DNA of 64,000 nucleotides from Clostridiales bacterium 38-18. Its GTDB lineage: Bacteria > Bacillota > Clostridia > Peptostreptococcales > Acidaminobacteraceae. Each line of letters starts with the position of its first letter. Within the stretch, counting starts at the first letter, position 1. Below, in pieces: positions 43,789 through 51,953 of this stretch. The translations under genes were made by a program, and so were the position numbers. The notes below the pieces were generated by a model. It was given only the letters and a program-made list of their open reading frames with translations, made no database searches and was not told the origin of the DNA. Location: contig MKTL01000024.1 in NCBI GenBank assembly GCA_001897605.1, positions 62,001 through 126,000 of the forward strand, given 5' to 3'.

Positions 43789-44331
43789 TTAGTCGTTAAT
43801 TAGTGCCTTAGAAAGTTGTTCACTTACCTTATGTCCTTTGAGAGTTTCTACAATTTTCAATGCAAACTCCATAGCAGCACCAGGACCTTTTCCTGTAATC
43901 AACTCACCATCTTGTACGACTTTATCCTCAAGATGAACAAAATCGTGAAGCTGACTTTCAAATCCTGGGTAACAGGTTACCCTTCTACCCTTAATTAAAT
44001 TGTGCTTTGCCAGAACAGTCGGTGCTGCGCAAATCGCAGCAATATGAATATCTGTCTCATATGCCTCTTGTAAAAGATTACGAAGAGAATCACTCTCTGC
44101 CAAATGCTTTGCACCAGGCATACCGCCAGGCAGGACGAGCATTAGAGCATCATTTAATGAAGATATATCCTTAAGGGTACCATCCATCTGAACCGTTATA
44201 CCATGCGATCCAGTCACCTTAAGTGAATTAATACCGATCATATGTGTCCTAATATCCGCACGCCTCAATATATCTACCACCGTTAAGGCTTCAATTTCTT
44301 CGAAACCATCAGCGAAAAATACGTAAACCAT
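43789..44331 (-). CDS. DJ-1/PfpI family protein
   Basis: A 180-residue class I glutamine amidotransferase-like protein of the DJ-1 branch: MVYVFFADGFEEIEALTVVDILRRA with the conserved glutamate, VLPGGMPGAKHLAES, and the nucleophile elbow IAAICAAPTVLAKHN, then GYPGFESQL-like ending (CYPGFESQLHD). Members are chaperones, deglycases or redox sensors, and the exact reaction is disputed. GGAGG lies 5 bases before the ATG at 44331. It is 22 bases after the transglutaminase-like gene. Confidence 0.88.
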   Translation of the reverse strand: MVYVFFADGFEEIEALTVVDILRRADIRTHMIGINSLKVTGSHGITVQMDGTLKDISSLNDALMLVLPGGMPGAKHLAESDSLRNLLQEAYETDIHIAAICAAPTVLAKHNLIKGRRVTCYPGFESQLHDFVHLEDKVVQDGELITGKGPGAAMEFALKIVETLKGHKVSEQLSKALIND

Positions 44332-44353
44332 GTGAACCTCCAATTAAAAACAT

Positions 44354-45148
44354 TTAATATTCATAAACCTTTGTATAGTATTTTTCATTTTTTTTCATAA
44401 CTAAGGTTGCAGTGCTACCCTTCCAAGTGCTATCCACGGTATTATCGATAATATACCATTTACCATCAATCAATATTTCATTCCAAGCATGATACCCTTC
44501 GACATATTTAGAATAACCCTTGACCAGCTTCGTTGGAATGCCTTGTTCTCTCTCAATAGATGCAAACAAAGCCGAGTAATCGTAGCAAATACCTTTTAAA
44601 TCCTCATAGGTTTTCTCGACGCTTGGAATATAGTCTGAGGTTAGCGTAGGAATTTTATCATAATCATAGCTCATGTTTTTAACGAGATACTTGTAAAGAG
44701 TTTCAAGGCGGCTACTATTGGTCGTGCTCTTTTTAAGGAGATCTTGTCCAAAAGCGATCGCTTTTAAATCTTCATTCCAGTTTACATTTTGAACAGAATT
44801 CAAATAGACTATATTGGGATCCTTAAGATTTAGAGTAACACTTTGTTGAGTGACATAGACGTACTTTGTACCACTAACGTTTTTCAGAAGCCCAACCTTA
44901 TAGGTGCCATTACCAAGCTGCAGTGGGAAGGTTTCTGTTTTGCCATCAGCACTAAAAGGATAAGTAATTTTCGTGTCATCCTTGGAGATTAATACCTTGT
45001 ATTTTAATCCATCCGTGGCTTTATACGTAACATCGACAATTCCTTTATCTAGTGAAGAAGTGTCAATGGTTGGTTTAGCTTCACCAAAGGAAACCCCTAT
45101 TACAATAACCAGCAGTAACACACTAACTGTCAAGAATTTTTTCAACAT
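44354..45148 (-). CDS. secreted transglutaminase-like protein
   Basis: Residues 1-~32 are a signal peptide (MLKKFLTVSVLLLVIVIGVS, cleavage after GEA likely). The N-terminal domain (~35-130) is beta-rich. Residues ~145-264 form a transglutaminase-like core with the catalytic Cys in LKGICYDYSALFASI, His in EGYHAWNEI and Asp in YIIDNTVDSTW. Such proteins cleave or crosslink peptide bonds, often at the cell surface. The ATG at 45148 has GGAGG 8 bases upstream. It follows pilT by 16 bases and may be co-expressed with the pilus genes. Confidence 0.82.
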   Translation of the reverse strand: MLKKFLTVSVLLLVIVIGVSFGEAKPTIDTSSLDKGIVDVTYKATDGLKYKVLISKDDTKITYPFSADGKTETFPLQLGNGTYKVGLLKNVSGTKYVYVTQQSVTLNLKDPNIVYLNSVQNVNWNEDLKAIAFGQDLLKKSTTNSSRLETLYKYLVKNMSYDYDKIPTLTSDYIPSVEKTYEDLKGICYDYSALFASIEREQGIPTKLVKGYSKYVEGYHAWNEILIDGKWYIIDNTVDSTWKGSTATLVMKKNEKYYTKVYEY

Positions 45149-45164
45149 AATAAGCACCTCCATA

Positions 45165-46232
45165 TCAATCGGGCTCACCTAAATATCTTTTAATTGTATC
45201 ATAATTGATGCAGTGAAGCAAAGCATCGTCCTTACTGATCTTACCTTCGCTGTATAGATCCGCAAGACTTGCATCCATACTGATCATACCCACACTTTTA
45301 CCTGAATGGATTGCAGCTTCAATCTGTGGGATTTTACCATCTCTAATCATATTTCGGATGGCATGGTTCATACCCATTATTTCAAATGCTGGCACCCTTC
45401 CCAATTCTTCTGAAGGGATCAATTGTTGTGACACCACACCCTGAAGTACAGTGGATAACTGAATTCTAATTTGCTGCTGTTGATTGGGTGGGAAGACATC
45501 TATAATACGGTCAATGGTTTTTGCAGCGCCTACCGTATGTAAGGTTGAAAGCACTAAATGTCCTGTTTCTGCTGCTGTTAATGCAATTGAAATGGTTTCA
45601 TAGTCTCTCATTTCACCGATAAGGATAACGTCTGGTGCTTGTCTCAAGGCTGATCTTAGCCCATCTGCATAGCTTCTTGTATCTATCCCAATTTCTCTTT
45701 GATCAACTATACTTTTATCATGTCTATGAATGTACTCAATCGGATCTTCAAGGGTTAAAATGTGACAGGAACGTTCTTTATTGATTAAGTCAATGATGCA
45801 GGATAGCGTCGTCGATTTACCACTTCCAGTTGGTCCAGTTATAAGCACCAATCCCTTTGTTTTTTTTCTGATATCCAAAACTGATTTGGGAATTCTCAAT
45901 CGCTCTATATCCAGCTTGTCAAATTTTAAAACTCTAATAGCGGCAGCATGAGAGCCTCTTTGCGTATAGGCATCCACCCTAAATCGTCCAACATTGCTCA
46001 ACGAGTAAGAAAAATCCTTCTCTCCCTTTTCTAAAAACTCCTGATAATGCTCCTGCTTTCTAAAAAGCTGCTTAACCAGCTGCTCTGTATCGTCGGGCAT
46101 TAATTTTGCGTCGCCGATTTTTTCGAATGAACCGTGCACCTTTAGTGTAGGCGGTACGCCAACGGTTATAAATACATCTGAAGCATCCTTTTTTATCGCT
46201 AATTCCAATAAATCTTCTAAGCCTATCATCAT
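45165..46232 (-). CDS. pilT: type IV pilus retraction ATPase PilT
   Basis: The 355-residue hexameric motor disassembles pili to power twitching. All motifs are intact: Walker A GPTGSGKS (133-140), Asp box LEDPIEY (161-167), Walker B DVILIGEMRD (191-200) and His box TGHLVLSTLHT (213-223). It ends the pilC-pseudopilin block and overlaps the preceding gene by four bases. Comparison with the degenerate copy at 28 kb shows this is the active one. Confidence 0.93.
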   Translation of the reverse strand: MMIGLEDLLELAIKKDASDVFITVGVPPTLKVHGSFEKIGDAKLMPDDTEQLVKQLFRKQEHYQEFLEKGEKDFSYSLSNVGRFRVDAYTQRGSHAAAIRVLKFDKLDIERLRIPKSVLDIRKKTKGLVLITGPTGSGKSTTLSCIIDLINKERSCHILTLEDPIEYIHRHDKSIVDQREIGIDTRSYADGLRSALRQAPDVILIGEMRDYETISIALTAAETGHLVLSTLHTVGAAKTIDRIIDVFPPNQQQQIRIQLSTVLQGVVSQQLIPSEELGRVPAFEIMGMNHAIRNMIRDGKIPQIEAAIHSGKSVGMISMDASLADLYSEGKISKDDALLHCINYDTIKRYLGEPD

Positions 46233-46882
46233 TCATTCCCCTTTGGATCACCAAATTCTAATTCATCGCTATATTCAAAAGCTTTCGGTAATTCGCGCCA
46301 TTCCTTTACTTCAGGAAAATTTGATTCTGCTACTAAAGGTAGATTATAAGAGACTAGAAGCTCTCTTTGCGTTTCAGCATCAGTAATCACAAAGCTCATA
46401 CTAGGAACCAAACTGCCATCAAAGCCACTTTTTATTATGCTGGCGTCGTAATTAAATGTCACCTGCTGTGACTCATAAAGCGCTTTATAAAGGCTGTAAA
46501 GCCATATGGTCTGTTGAAGCTTTTCTTCGCTTAAGCCTAGCTCGATAAGGTGACTGATGCTGGTTATCTCGACATCGCTAAAATCAAGTGCCGTCATCAA
46601 ATTATCAACGCTAATGCGATTCTCCTTATTTTGTGTCGCTGTATCTAAAAACGTATTCTTAATATCAATTTGCTTTTTTTGAGCTATATTTTCAAGTGCG
46701 TAATACCCTTTCGTCCAATCGGCATGCTTTCTAGCAATTTTCAAATTCGAATATGAAGACATCATAGCCAATACACCAAAGGTAATCAAAAGCAGCATGA
46801 TCATTATAACGAGGACAGATGAACTCCCTCTTTCTGAATTAAGCATTTTAATATTATCGATATTTTTCCATTTCGATTTCAT
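46229..46882 (-). CDS. PilX-like minor pilus component, predicted
   Basis: A 217-residue protein with a single N-terminal hydrophobic helix (SVLVIMIMLLLITFGVLAMM) after SERGSSS, resembling the PilX N-terminus, and a soluble alpha/beta remainder without recognised domain. No glutamate occupies the +5 place of true prepilins. GGAG stands 8 bases before the ATG at 46882; it overlaps the previous gene by 29 bases and pilT by four. Its position suggests a pilus tip or assembly component. Confidence 0.65.
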   Translation of the reverse strand: MKSKWKNIDNIKMLNSERGSSSVLVIMIMLLLITFGVLAMMSSYSNLKIARKHADWTKGYYALENIAQKKQIDIKNTFLDTATQNKENRISVDNLMTALDFSDVEITSISHLIELGLSEEKLQQTIWLYSLYKALYESQQVTFNYDASIIKSGFDGSLVPSMSFVITDAETQRELLVSYNLPLVAESNFPEVKEWRELPKAFEYSDELEFGDPKGNE

Positions 46883-47357
46883 AAATAGGCTCCGCTTCTT
46901 TAGATTCTATATCAACTACTTGTAATTCATAGGTTGATTTGGAATAGGCTAAGGCTTGTGTCTCTATTGATTTTAGCTGAAGAAGATATCTATAATTTTC
47001 TTTCGCATCAACAGCTTCAAAATCCTTGTCAAAGTAGATTTTTATCACGTTATAGTCATTTTCATTAGTAAATACCGCATGCTTCATCACCTTTAGGTTT
47101 TTAAGGTGATCCAGTGCGCTATCAACCTCTATAGCTTCTAGAATACTTTCACTGATATAGACGCTCTCATCTAATGCCCTCGCTTTTTCATTTAACGTTT
47201 GTGAGGTTATAAACATTTGAACGACATACGTACTCAACAGCGCTAAAACCGCAATTGAAAGTATGATTTCAACTAAAGAGATTCCCCTTGAGTGTCGCAT
47301 TCTATTTGGAACCTCTAATTCATCAATTTGTTTCACTAATCTACAGATTAATTTCAT
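46854..47357 (-). CDS. prepilin-like protein
   Basis: The cleavage motif RG25|ISLVE30 followed by a hydrophobic helix (IILSIAVLALLSTYVVQMF) is that of prepilin-peptidase substrates: glycine at -1 and glutamate at +5. The mature part is 142 residues. With GAGGAG before 47357 the leader would be 25 residues, longer than usual; an internal ATG at 47300 would give a 6-residue leader. It lies 3 bases after the next prepilin gene. Confidence 0.78.
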   Translation of the reverse strand: MKLICRLVKQIDELEVPNRMRHSRGISLVEIILSIAVLALLSTYVVQMFITSQTLNEKARALDESVYISESILEAIEVDSALDHLKNLKVMKHAVFTNENDYNVIKIYFDKDFEAVDAKENYRYLLQLKSIETQALAYSKSTYELQVVDIESKEAEPIYEIEMEKYR

Positions 47358-47360
47358 AAG

Positions 47361-47873
47361 TTACTCCTCAAAAGGTTTAACCTTTGTTTTAAGTGAAATT
47401 TCTAGTTCAGATAACTGTTGCCCACCCAATGACATAGAAATTTTAATACTGTGATCATTAAAATCATAATTTAGAGTGCTAAGCTCCGCAATTTCAAAGC
47501 TCACATCGTCAGTAGGTACATCTCCCTCTGGAATAGTTGCCTCACGCAAATACCCGTCTGAAAGGTAAATCCAGGTATTATAGATTTCACCTGAAAGCTC
47601 TTCCTTTATCACAAGTGCTTCCGAACCAATGCTACCCGATTCATCAACGTAAACTGCATTTTCCATATCACTTTGACGTAGCTTTGTCATAACATATGAG
47701 CTTGCAATACGCACAGTTGCCATCTCAGATTTTTCATCTACCAATCCTTGGTAGGCTCCTGATGTAGATGCGGCAAGAGTAAATACAGCAAGTCCAAAGA
47801 TCAACAAGAGCATCATTGCAATTACCATTTCAACTAGGCTATACCCTTTTTCATTTAGTAATTTTTGCTTCAT
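47361..47873 (-). CDS. prepilin-like protein
   Basis: The N-terminus is MKQKLLNEKG10|YSLVEMVIAM with a canonical short leader, Gly at -1 and Glu at +5, and a helix VIAMMLLLIFGLAVFTLAAS. The body (170 residues total) has a beta-rich C-terminal part with no recognised domain. It is probably a minor pilin of the PilW/PilV type. Its spacing of 6 bases to the preceding gene fits an operon. Confidence 0.8.
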   Translation of the reverse strand: MKQKLLNEKGYSLVEMVIAMMLLLIFGLAVFTLAASTSGAYQGLVDEKSEMATVRIASSYVMTKLRQSDMENAVYVDESGSIGSEALVIKEELSGEIYNTWIYLSDGYLREATIPEGDVPTDDVSFEIAELSTLNYDFNDHSIKISMSLGGQQLSELEISLKTKVKPFEE

Positions 47874-47879
47874 CTCGAC

Positions 47880-48182
47880 CTACCATTTCTTATAAACAGC
47901 TATGTTCGGAAGAATATTAGATGCAATCCACTCATAATGATAATAATAAGCAGACTCATTCAATACCAGTCCATAATGCGCGACGAGGTAATTTAGATCT
48001 GGATAGCTTCCCTCAAGGGCGTAGCATTGAATAGCTGCCTTTTGTATCGCATCTTCTACTGTTTTTGCACGTTCTAAATTTGCTTTGCCAGTAAACCCGT
48101 CAATTCCCATGAATGATTGTGCAATAAATAGTACGAATATGAGAATTAAAACGATATAGGCCCATTTCATATATCGACGCAT
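47880..48182 (-). CDS. small pseudopilin-like membrane protein
   Basis: A 100-residue protein with one N-terminal membrane helix (MKWAYIVLILIFVLFIAQSF) and a globular part containing ERAKTVEDAIQKAAIQCYALEGSYPDLNYL, the helix-then-loop form typical of short pilins, but no GF/Y-x-x-x-E cleavage motif. It may be a pilin derivative that is anchored and not processed. GGAGTGG precedes its ATG; it starts about 9 bases after pilC. Confidence 0.6.
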   Translation of the reverse strand: MRRYMKWAYIVLILIFVLFIAQSFMGIDGFTGKANLERAKTVEDAIQKAAIQCYALEGSYPDLNYLVAHYGLVLNESAYYYHYEWIASNILPNIAVYKKW

Positions 48183-48191
48183 AAGCCACTC

Positions 48192-49247
48192 CTAACCAAT
48201 AGAGGACATGATGTTAATCAATGGTAACATAACGAGCAAAAGAATTGCGCCAACAACTAGAGATAAAATAATCACCAAGGTCGGCTCGATAGAAACCGTC
48301 ATGCGATGTAAGCCTCTGCTCAATTCTGCATCGTAAATGCTAGAGATTTTATCCAGCATTTGATCCAGTTCACCTGTTTTATCCCCAAGTGTTATCATTC
48401 TTATAAACAACTTAGGAAAAAGCTCAGTCTCTTCTAATGCGGTGGCCAATGGCTTTCCAGCTTCTATAGCACTGATTGCCATTTTTAATTTTTCTTCAAC
48501 ATATGCATTTTCCATCAGAGGTAAAATCATATCCAAGCTTGACTGGATTGGCATACCACTCTTAGTCAATATCGAAAGAGCCGATGAAAACTTAACAACG
48601 ATAGCTTGCTTATAAAGCTTGGACGCAATTGGTGCTTTTATTAACAAGCGATCTCTTTGAGCAAGTAATAGGCGCGTTTTAAATAAAAGCACCAAATAAA
48701 TAGCAACAAGCGCTACAAGACCAATAATAATAATCAAACCATTTTGTAAGCCCTCACTAAAATCCAAAACAAATTGAGTAGCTGTTGGAATTTCACCCCC
48801 GACTGAGAGTAAAATTTCATGGAAGATTGGCAAAACTTTTAGAACTAAAAGTAGAATTACAGCTGCCATAAGCGCAATTAAGACGACAGGATACACAAGT
48901 GCATTTTTCACCTTCTGTTTGACGATCTCATTTTGCTCATAATGCTTTGAAAGCTGTTCAAACACTTCTGGTAATCGACCTGTATTTTCAGCGATTCTCA
49001 ACATCGCCACCATATATTCTGGAAAAATACCACGCACAGCGATAGCTTCGCTTAATGGCATTCCCTGCTCTGCGTCTAGATAAATCTGATGTGCCAAATG
49101 CTTCATACGTCCTTCGAAAACATCTCCTGATAGAAGATGTAATGCCTCTATGTAAGGCAAGCCTGCTTTTAAAACCACAGAAAATTGATAACAAAATATA
49201 CTCAATTCTGATGTACTCAATTTTTTAACACCGTTTGATTGATCCAT
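48192..49247 (-). CDS. pilC: type II secretion/type IV pilus inner-membrane protein PilC (GspF family)
   Basis: The 351-residue platform protein carries two GspF domains: LSIFCYQFSVVLKAGLPYIEAL near the N-terminus, GIFPEYMVAMLRIAENTGRLPEVFEQLS, and the paired C-terminal versions KFSSALSILTKSGMPIQSSLDM and ELFPKLFIRMITLGDKTGELDQML. Three membrane helices are visible (around 125-145, 170-190, 325-345). It is the first gene of the pilus block. No pilB extension ATPase, pilD peptidase or pilM/N/O/Q genes are here. Confidence 0.92.
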   Translation of the reverse strand: MDQSNGVKKLSTSELSIFCYQFSVVLKAGLPYIEALHLLSGDVFEGRMKHLAHQIYLDAEQGMPLSEAIAVRGIFPEYMVAMLRIAENTGRLPEVFEQLSKHYEQNEIVKQKVKNALVYPVVLIALMAAVILLLVLKVLPIFHEILLSVGGEIPTATQFVLDFSEGLQNGLIIIIGLVALVAIYLVLLFKTRLLLAQRDRLLIKAPIASKLYKQAIVVKFSSALSILTKSGMPIQSSLDMILPLMENAYVEEKLKMAISAIEAGKPLATALEETELFPKLFIRMITLGDKTGELDQMLDKISSIYDAELSRGLHRMTVSIEPTLVIILSLVVGAILLLVMLPLINIMSSIG

Positions 49248-49285
49248 AATTTACCACCTTATCAAAAATTATAGCTTAATTTATT

Positions 49286-49310
49286 ATACCCTTTTGAACG
49301 GGAATTAAAC
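49286..49310 (-). promoter_or_regulatory. possible promoter of the pilus operon
   Basis: On the minus strand GTTTAA (49310-49305), 13 bases and GGGTAT (49291-49286) fit the general-stress sigma-B consensus of Bacillus. The same bases also contain a TATAAT (49289-49284) without a sigma-A -35 at the right distance. Which sigma factor is used is unproved. Confidence 0.4.
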
Positions 49311-49419
49311 GGTTGTACGTTTATAGTTTAAGACTTCATTTTACTGCTTTCTTTTAGAATACAGTATTCGCATATGAAAATCATCCATAAATATTATTTT
49401 AGTATCATATTTTTTTCAT

Positions 49420-49449
49420 TTGATTCTTCTATGGCGTCAGGGGTATAAT
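49420..49449 (+). promoter_or_regulatory. sigma-A promoter of the small membrane protein gene
   Basis: Plus strand TTGATT (49420-49425), an 18-base spacer and TATAAT (49444-49449), followed 8 bases on by GGAGG and the ATG at 49470. Confidence 0.65.
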
Positions 49450-49469
49450 TAATTAATGGAGGTGTTAAT

Positions 49470-49772
49470 ATGTCTAAGAAGAAAAAAGCTCTTGAAGCAG
49501 AAAAACTTTTGAAGGAACGTAAAAGACGCAAGAATTGTTTCTGCTTTGGTATTTTCCTTGGTTTACTATTGGGATTCTGTATTGGATACTTGGTTAAAAA
49601 AGCATCTTCAAAAGATGCAAGACAGCTGGAAAATGAACGTGCATTTTATAAATCTAGACTTGGAGAAATTAAGCATTCTCTCTACCAGATTAAAATGCAT
49701 CTTAAAGGCGAGGATGCTATTGAGACCTTAGAGGAAGTTATCGAGGAAGCGGTTGAAGATACAATCAATTAA
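49470..49772 (+). CDS. small single-pass membrane protein, unknown
   Basis: A 100-residue protein: a basic N-terminus (KKKKALEAEKLLKERKRRKN), a glycine-rich transmembrane helix at 24-43 (CFGIFLGLLLGFCIGYLVKK), then a charged helical tail ending in acidic residues. It resembles the YtxH-like membrane proteins of Firmicutes in layout, but I see no diagnostic motif. The promoter, GGAGG and terminator are all clear, so it is a genuine monocistronic gene. Function unknown. Confidence 0.75.
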   Translation: MSKKKKALEAEKLLKERKRRKNCFCFGIFLGLLLGFCIGYLVKKASSKDARQLENERAFYKSRLGEIKHSLYQIKMHLKGEDAIETLEEVIEEAVEDTIN

Positions 49773-49801
49773 AAGCTTATTTTACGGGCTTAACAAATTT
49801 A

Positions 49802-49832
49802 AAGAGTCCCTGCAAAGGTTGCAGGGACTCTT
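49802..49832. terminator. terminator shared by convergent genes
   Basis: A 14-bp perfect stem (AAGAGTCCCTGCAA, 49802-49815, with 49819-49832) and a 3-base loop. It separates the plus-strand small gene from the minus-strand rarA and can serve both, though the T runs are short. Confidence 0.8.
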
Positions 49833-49842
49833 ATTATATTAG

Positions 49843-51177
49843 TTATTCAGGAGCATACTTTGTCTTATTAAGGTATTTTTTGATTTCAGCCTCATAGCCC
49901 AAATCAGTCGGTTCATAATATTTCTTATCCTTTATTTCGTCTGGTAAATACTGTTGTTTTACATAATGCCCCTCGAAGGCATGTGGATACAGATATTGTT
50001 TGGTCGTTTCACTGTTCTTATATTTTCTCTCTAAGGATAAGGAGGTGCCATCCTTAAGATAGTAAGGAATTGTCCCCGTATGCTTGTTGTTTAGATCCTC
50101 TAAAACTAGATTAATACCCATATACGCGGCATTAGACTTTGGCGCTGTAGCGATATAGGTTACCGCCTGGGCAAGGATTATTCTGCCCTCTGGCATGCCT
50201 ATGAAATCAACCGCCTGAGCTGCACTGTTTGCAAGAACAAGTGCCATAGGATCCGCATTTCCTACGTCCTCTGCCGCACAAATAACAACCCTTCTTGCAA
50301 TAAATCTAGGATCTTCACCACCTGCTATCATTTTTCCGAGATAAAATAATGCCGCATCTGGATCTGAGCCCCTCATACTTTTTATAAATGCAGATACAAT
50401 ATCATAATGGTTATCACCATTTTTATCATAGTCCATATTTTTCATTTGTATGCAATCTTCAATGTCCTGACTTGTTATTATAATGCGTTCCGACAAATCC
50501 AATTTGGGCAATATGGCCAGCTCGAGGATATTGAGTGCTCTTCTAGCATCGCCATCGGCCACATCTGATATATAGGCAAGCAGCTCTTCCTCTATTGAAA
50601 TGGGAAATTCTCCCAGCCCATTCACCTTATCCTCAAGCGCATTTTTAAGTATTCGTACGATTTGGTCAGAGGTTAGCTTTATCAATCTGAAGACAGAGGA
50701 TCTAGATATTAAGGCGCTATTTACTTCAAAATATGGATTTTCTGTCGTAGCGCCAATTAAAATAAAAGTACCATCCTCTACAAATGGTAGCAAGGCGTCC
50801 TGCTGACTTTTATTGAAGCGATGAATTTCATCTATAAACAAAACACTTTTACGACTGTACATCGCAAATTCACTCTTTGCGCGTTCAACGGCTTCTCTTA
50901 TATCCTTAATCCCTGAGGTGACGGCATTCATACTTATAAAGGTACCTTTAGTTTGCTTTGCTATAATTTTAGCAAGTGATGTTTTTCCACTTCCAGGTGG
51001 TCCATATAAGATCAAGGATGTCAATCGATCAGATAAAATCAGCTTTGGAAGAAGCTTTCCTTCACCCATAATATTTTCTTGCCCAACAAATGCCTCTAAC
51101 GTTTCTGGCTTCATTCTCTCTGCCAAGGGTGCTTGGCTACTTTTATTTTGAGCTGACATATAGTCAAATAAATCCAT
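49843..51177 (-). CDS. rarA: replication-associated recombination protein A (AAA ATPase)
   Basis: RarA (MgsA, Mgs1/WRNIP1 family) acts at stalled replication forks. The 444-residue protein has PLAERMKPETLEAFVGQENIMGEGKLL, Walker A GPPGSGKTSLAKII, Walker B SVLFIDEIHRFNKSQQDALLP, sensor 1 FILIGATTENPYFEVNSALISRS and the C-terminal GSDPDAALFYLGKMIAGGEDPRFIARRVVICAAEDVG. All are standard for the family. It follows the GntR gene by 15 bases. Confidence 0.95.
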   Translation of the reverse strand: MDLFDYMSAQNKSSQAPLAERMKPETLEAFVGQENIMGEGKLLPKLILSDRLTSLILYGPPGSGKTSLAKIIAKQTKGTFISMNAVTSGIKDIREAVERAKSEFAMYSRKSVLFIDEIHRFNKSQQDALLPFVEDGTFILIGATTENPYFEVNSALISRSSVFRLIKLTSDQIVRILKNALEDKVNGLGEFPISIEEELLAYISDVADGDARRALNILELAILPKLDLSERIIITSQDIEDCIQMKNMDYDKNGDNHYDIVSAFIKSMRGSDPDAALFYLGKMIAGGEDPRFIARRVVICAAEDVGNADPMALVLANSAAQAVDFIGMPEGRIILAQAVTYIATAPKSNAAYMGINLVLEDLNNKHTGTIPYYLKDGTSLSLERKYKNSETTKQYLYPHAFEGHYVKQQYLPDEIKDKKYYEPTDLGYEAEIKKYLNKTKYAPE

Positions 51178-51192
51178 GTTTCCTCCCTAATA

Positions 51193-51837
51193 CTACAAAT
51201 ACAAGCTCAGTTTATTATAAAAAGCTTGTAAGGCTGTTTTATCTAGCTCTGAACCAAAGCTCAAAATGGCTTTCTTAAGCAAATTTTTCTCGATGTAGCT
51301 CAAATCAATAGTGCCATTTAAGCTTATGAGAAAGGCTTCATGAGCAATTGAAATCAATCTGTATTTAAACGAGGCTCCCCTTGAAATCGCTATTTTTTCA
51401 AGAATTTGAAACCAAGTTAACAAATCACTTATTGAAGCATCCTCTGATTGGAGTATGGTTCTTGAAAGATTTAATATTTCTTCCTGAGCTTGAAAAGGCA
51501 GATGCTCATAAAAGAGGCATTCCTCTAAATCAAATTGTTTAACGGTCTGAAAAATCTCATGCTTTTGTGATTTTAAATCCATATACTCATATCCTAGACT
51601 ATCTGCTGAAAATCCTGGAGTGTCAGAGATAAAAGTGCCGATACCTCGTTTTACAGTGAGCACATTTTTACTAATCAATATTTTAATCGCTTCTCTTAAC
51701 GTAGCACGTGAAACACCAAGCTCTTCGGCTAGTTCAAGTTCATTTGGCATCTGATCGCCAGGTTTGTAAAACCCTTGCGTTATGGATGTTTTAATTGTTT
51801 CTGCAATTTTTTCCGATAGCAATAATTTTTGATACAT
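51193..51837 (-). CDS. GntR-family transcriptional regulator
   Basis: The N-terminal winged helix (LLLSEKIAETIKTSITQGFYKPGDQMPNELELAEELGVSRATLREAIKILISKNVLTVKRGIGTFIS; e.g. LAEELGVSRATLREAIKILI) is GntR type. The C-terminal helical domain (residues ~85-214) is FadR/FCD-like in size, 214 residues total, but lacks a clear set of metal-binding residues. Ligand unknown. It is transcribed divergently from the sigma-D-driven gene at 51954 and shares its 115-base control region, so it could regulate that gene. Confidence 0.82.
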   Translation of the reverse strand: MYQKLLLSEKIAETIKTSITQGFYKPGDQMPNELELAEELGVSRATLREAIKILISKNVLTVKRGIGTFISDTPGFSADSLGYEYMDLKSQKHEIFQTVKQFDLEECLFYEHLPFQAQEEILNLSRTILQSEDASISDLLTWFQILEKIAISRGASFKYRLISIAHEAFLISLNGTIDLSYIEKNLLKKAILSFGSELDKTALQAFYNKLSLYL

Positions 51838-51862
51838 ATTAGCCTCTTTTCAAACACAAGTC

Positions 51863-51890
51863 TAAAGAATTTGATCTATCCTGCCGATAG
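51863..51890 (+). promoter_or_regulatory. sigma-D/FliA-type promoter
   Basis: Plus strand TAAAG (51863-51867) and GCCGATAG (51883-51890) with 16 bases between TAAA and GCCGATAG: the flagellar sigma (sigma-D/sigma-28) consensus TAAA-N14-16-GCCGATAA/T with a single mismatch. A nearly symmetrical element TGCCGATAGTTATATCGCA (51882-51900) overlaps the -10 and could be an operator of the divergent GntR gene. Confidence 0.72.
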
Positions 51891-51953
51891 TTATATCGCA
51901 AGGATGCATGTCTCTTAATATAGTATCATGATTTGTTTCAAGGAGGAATACTT

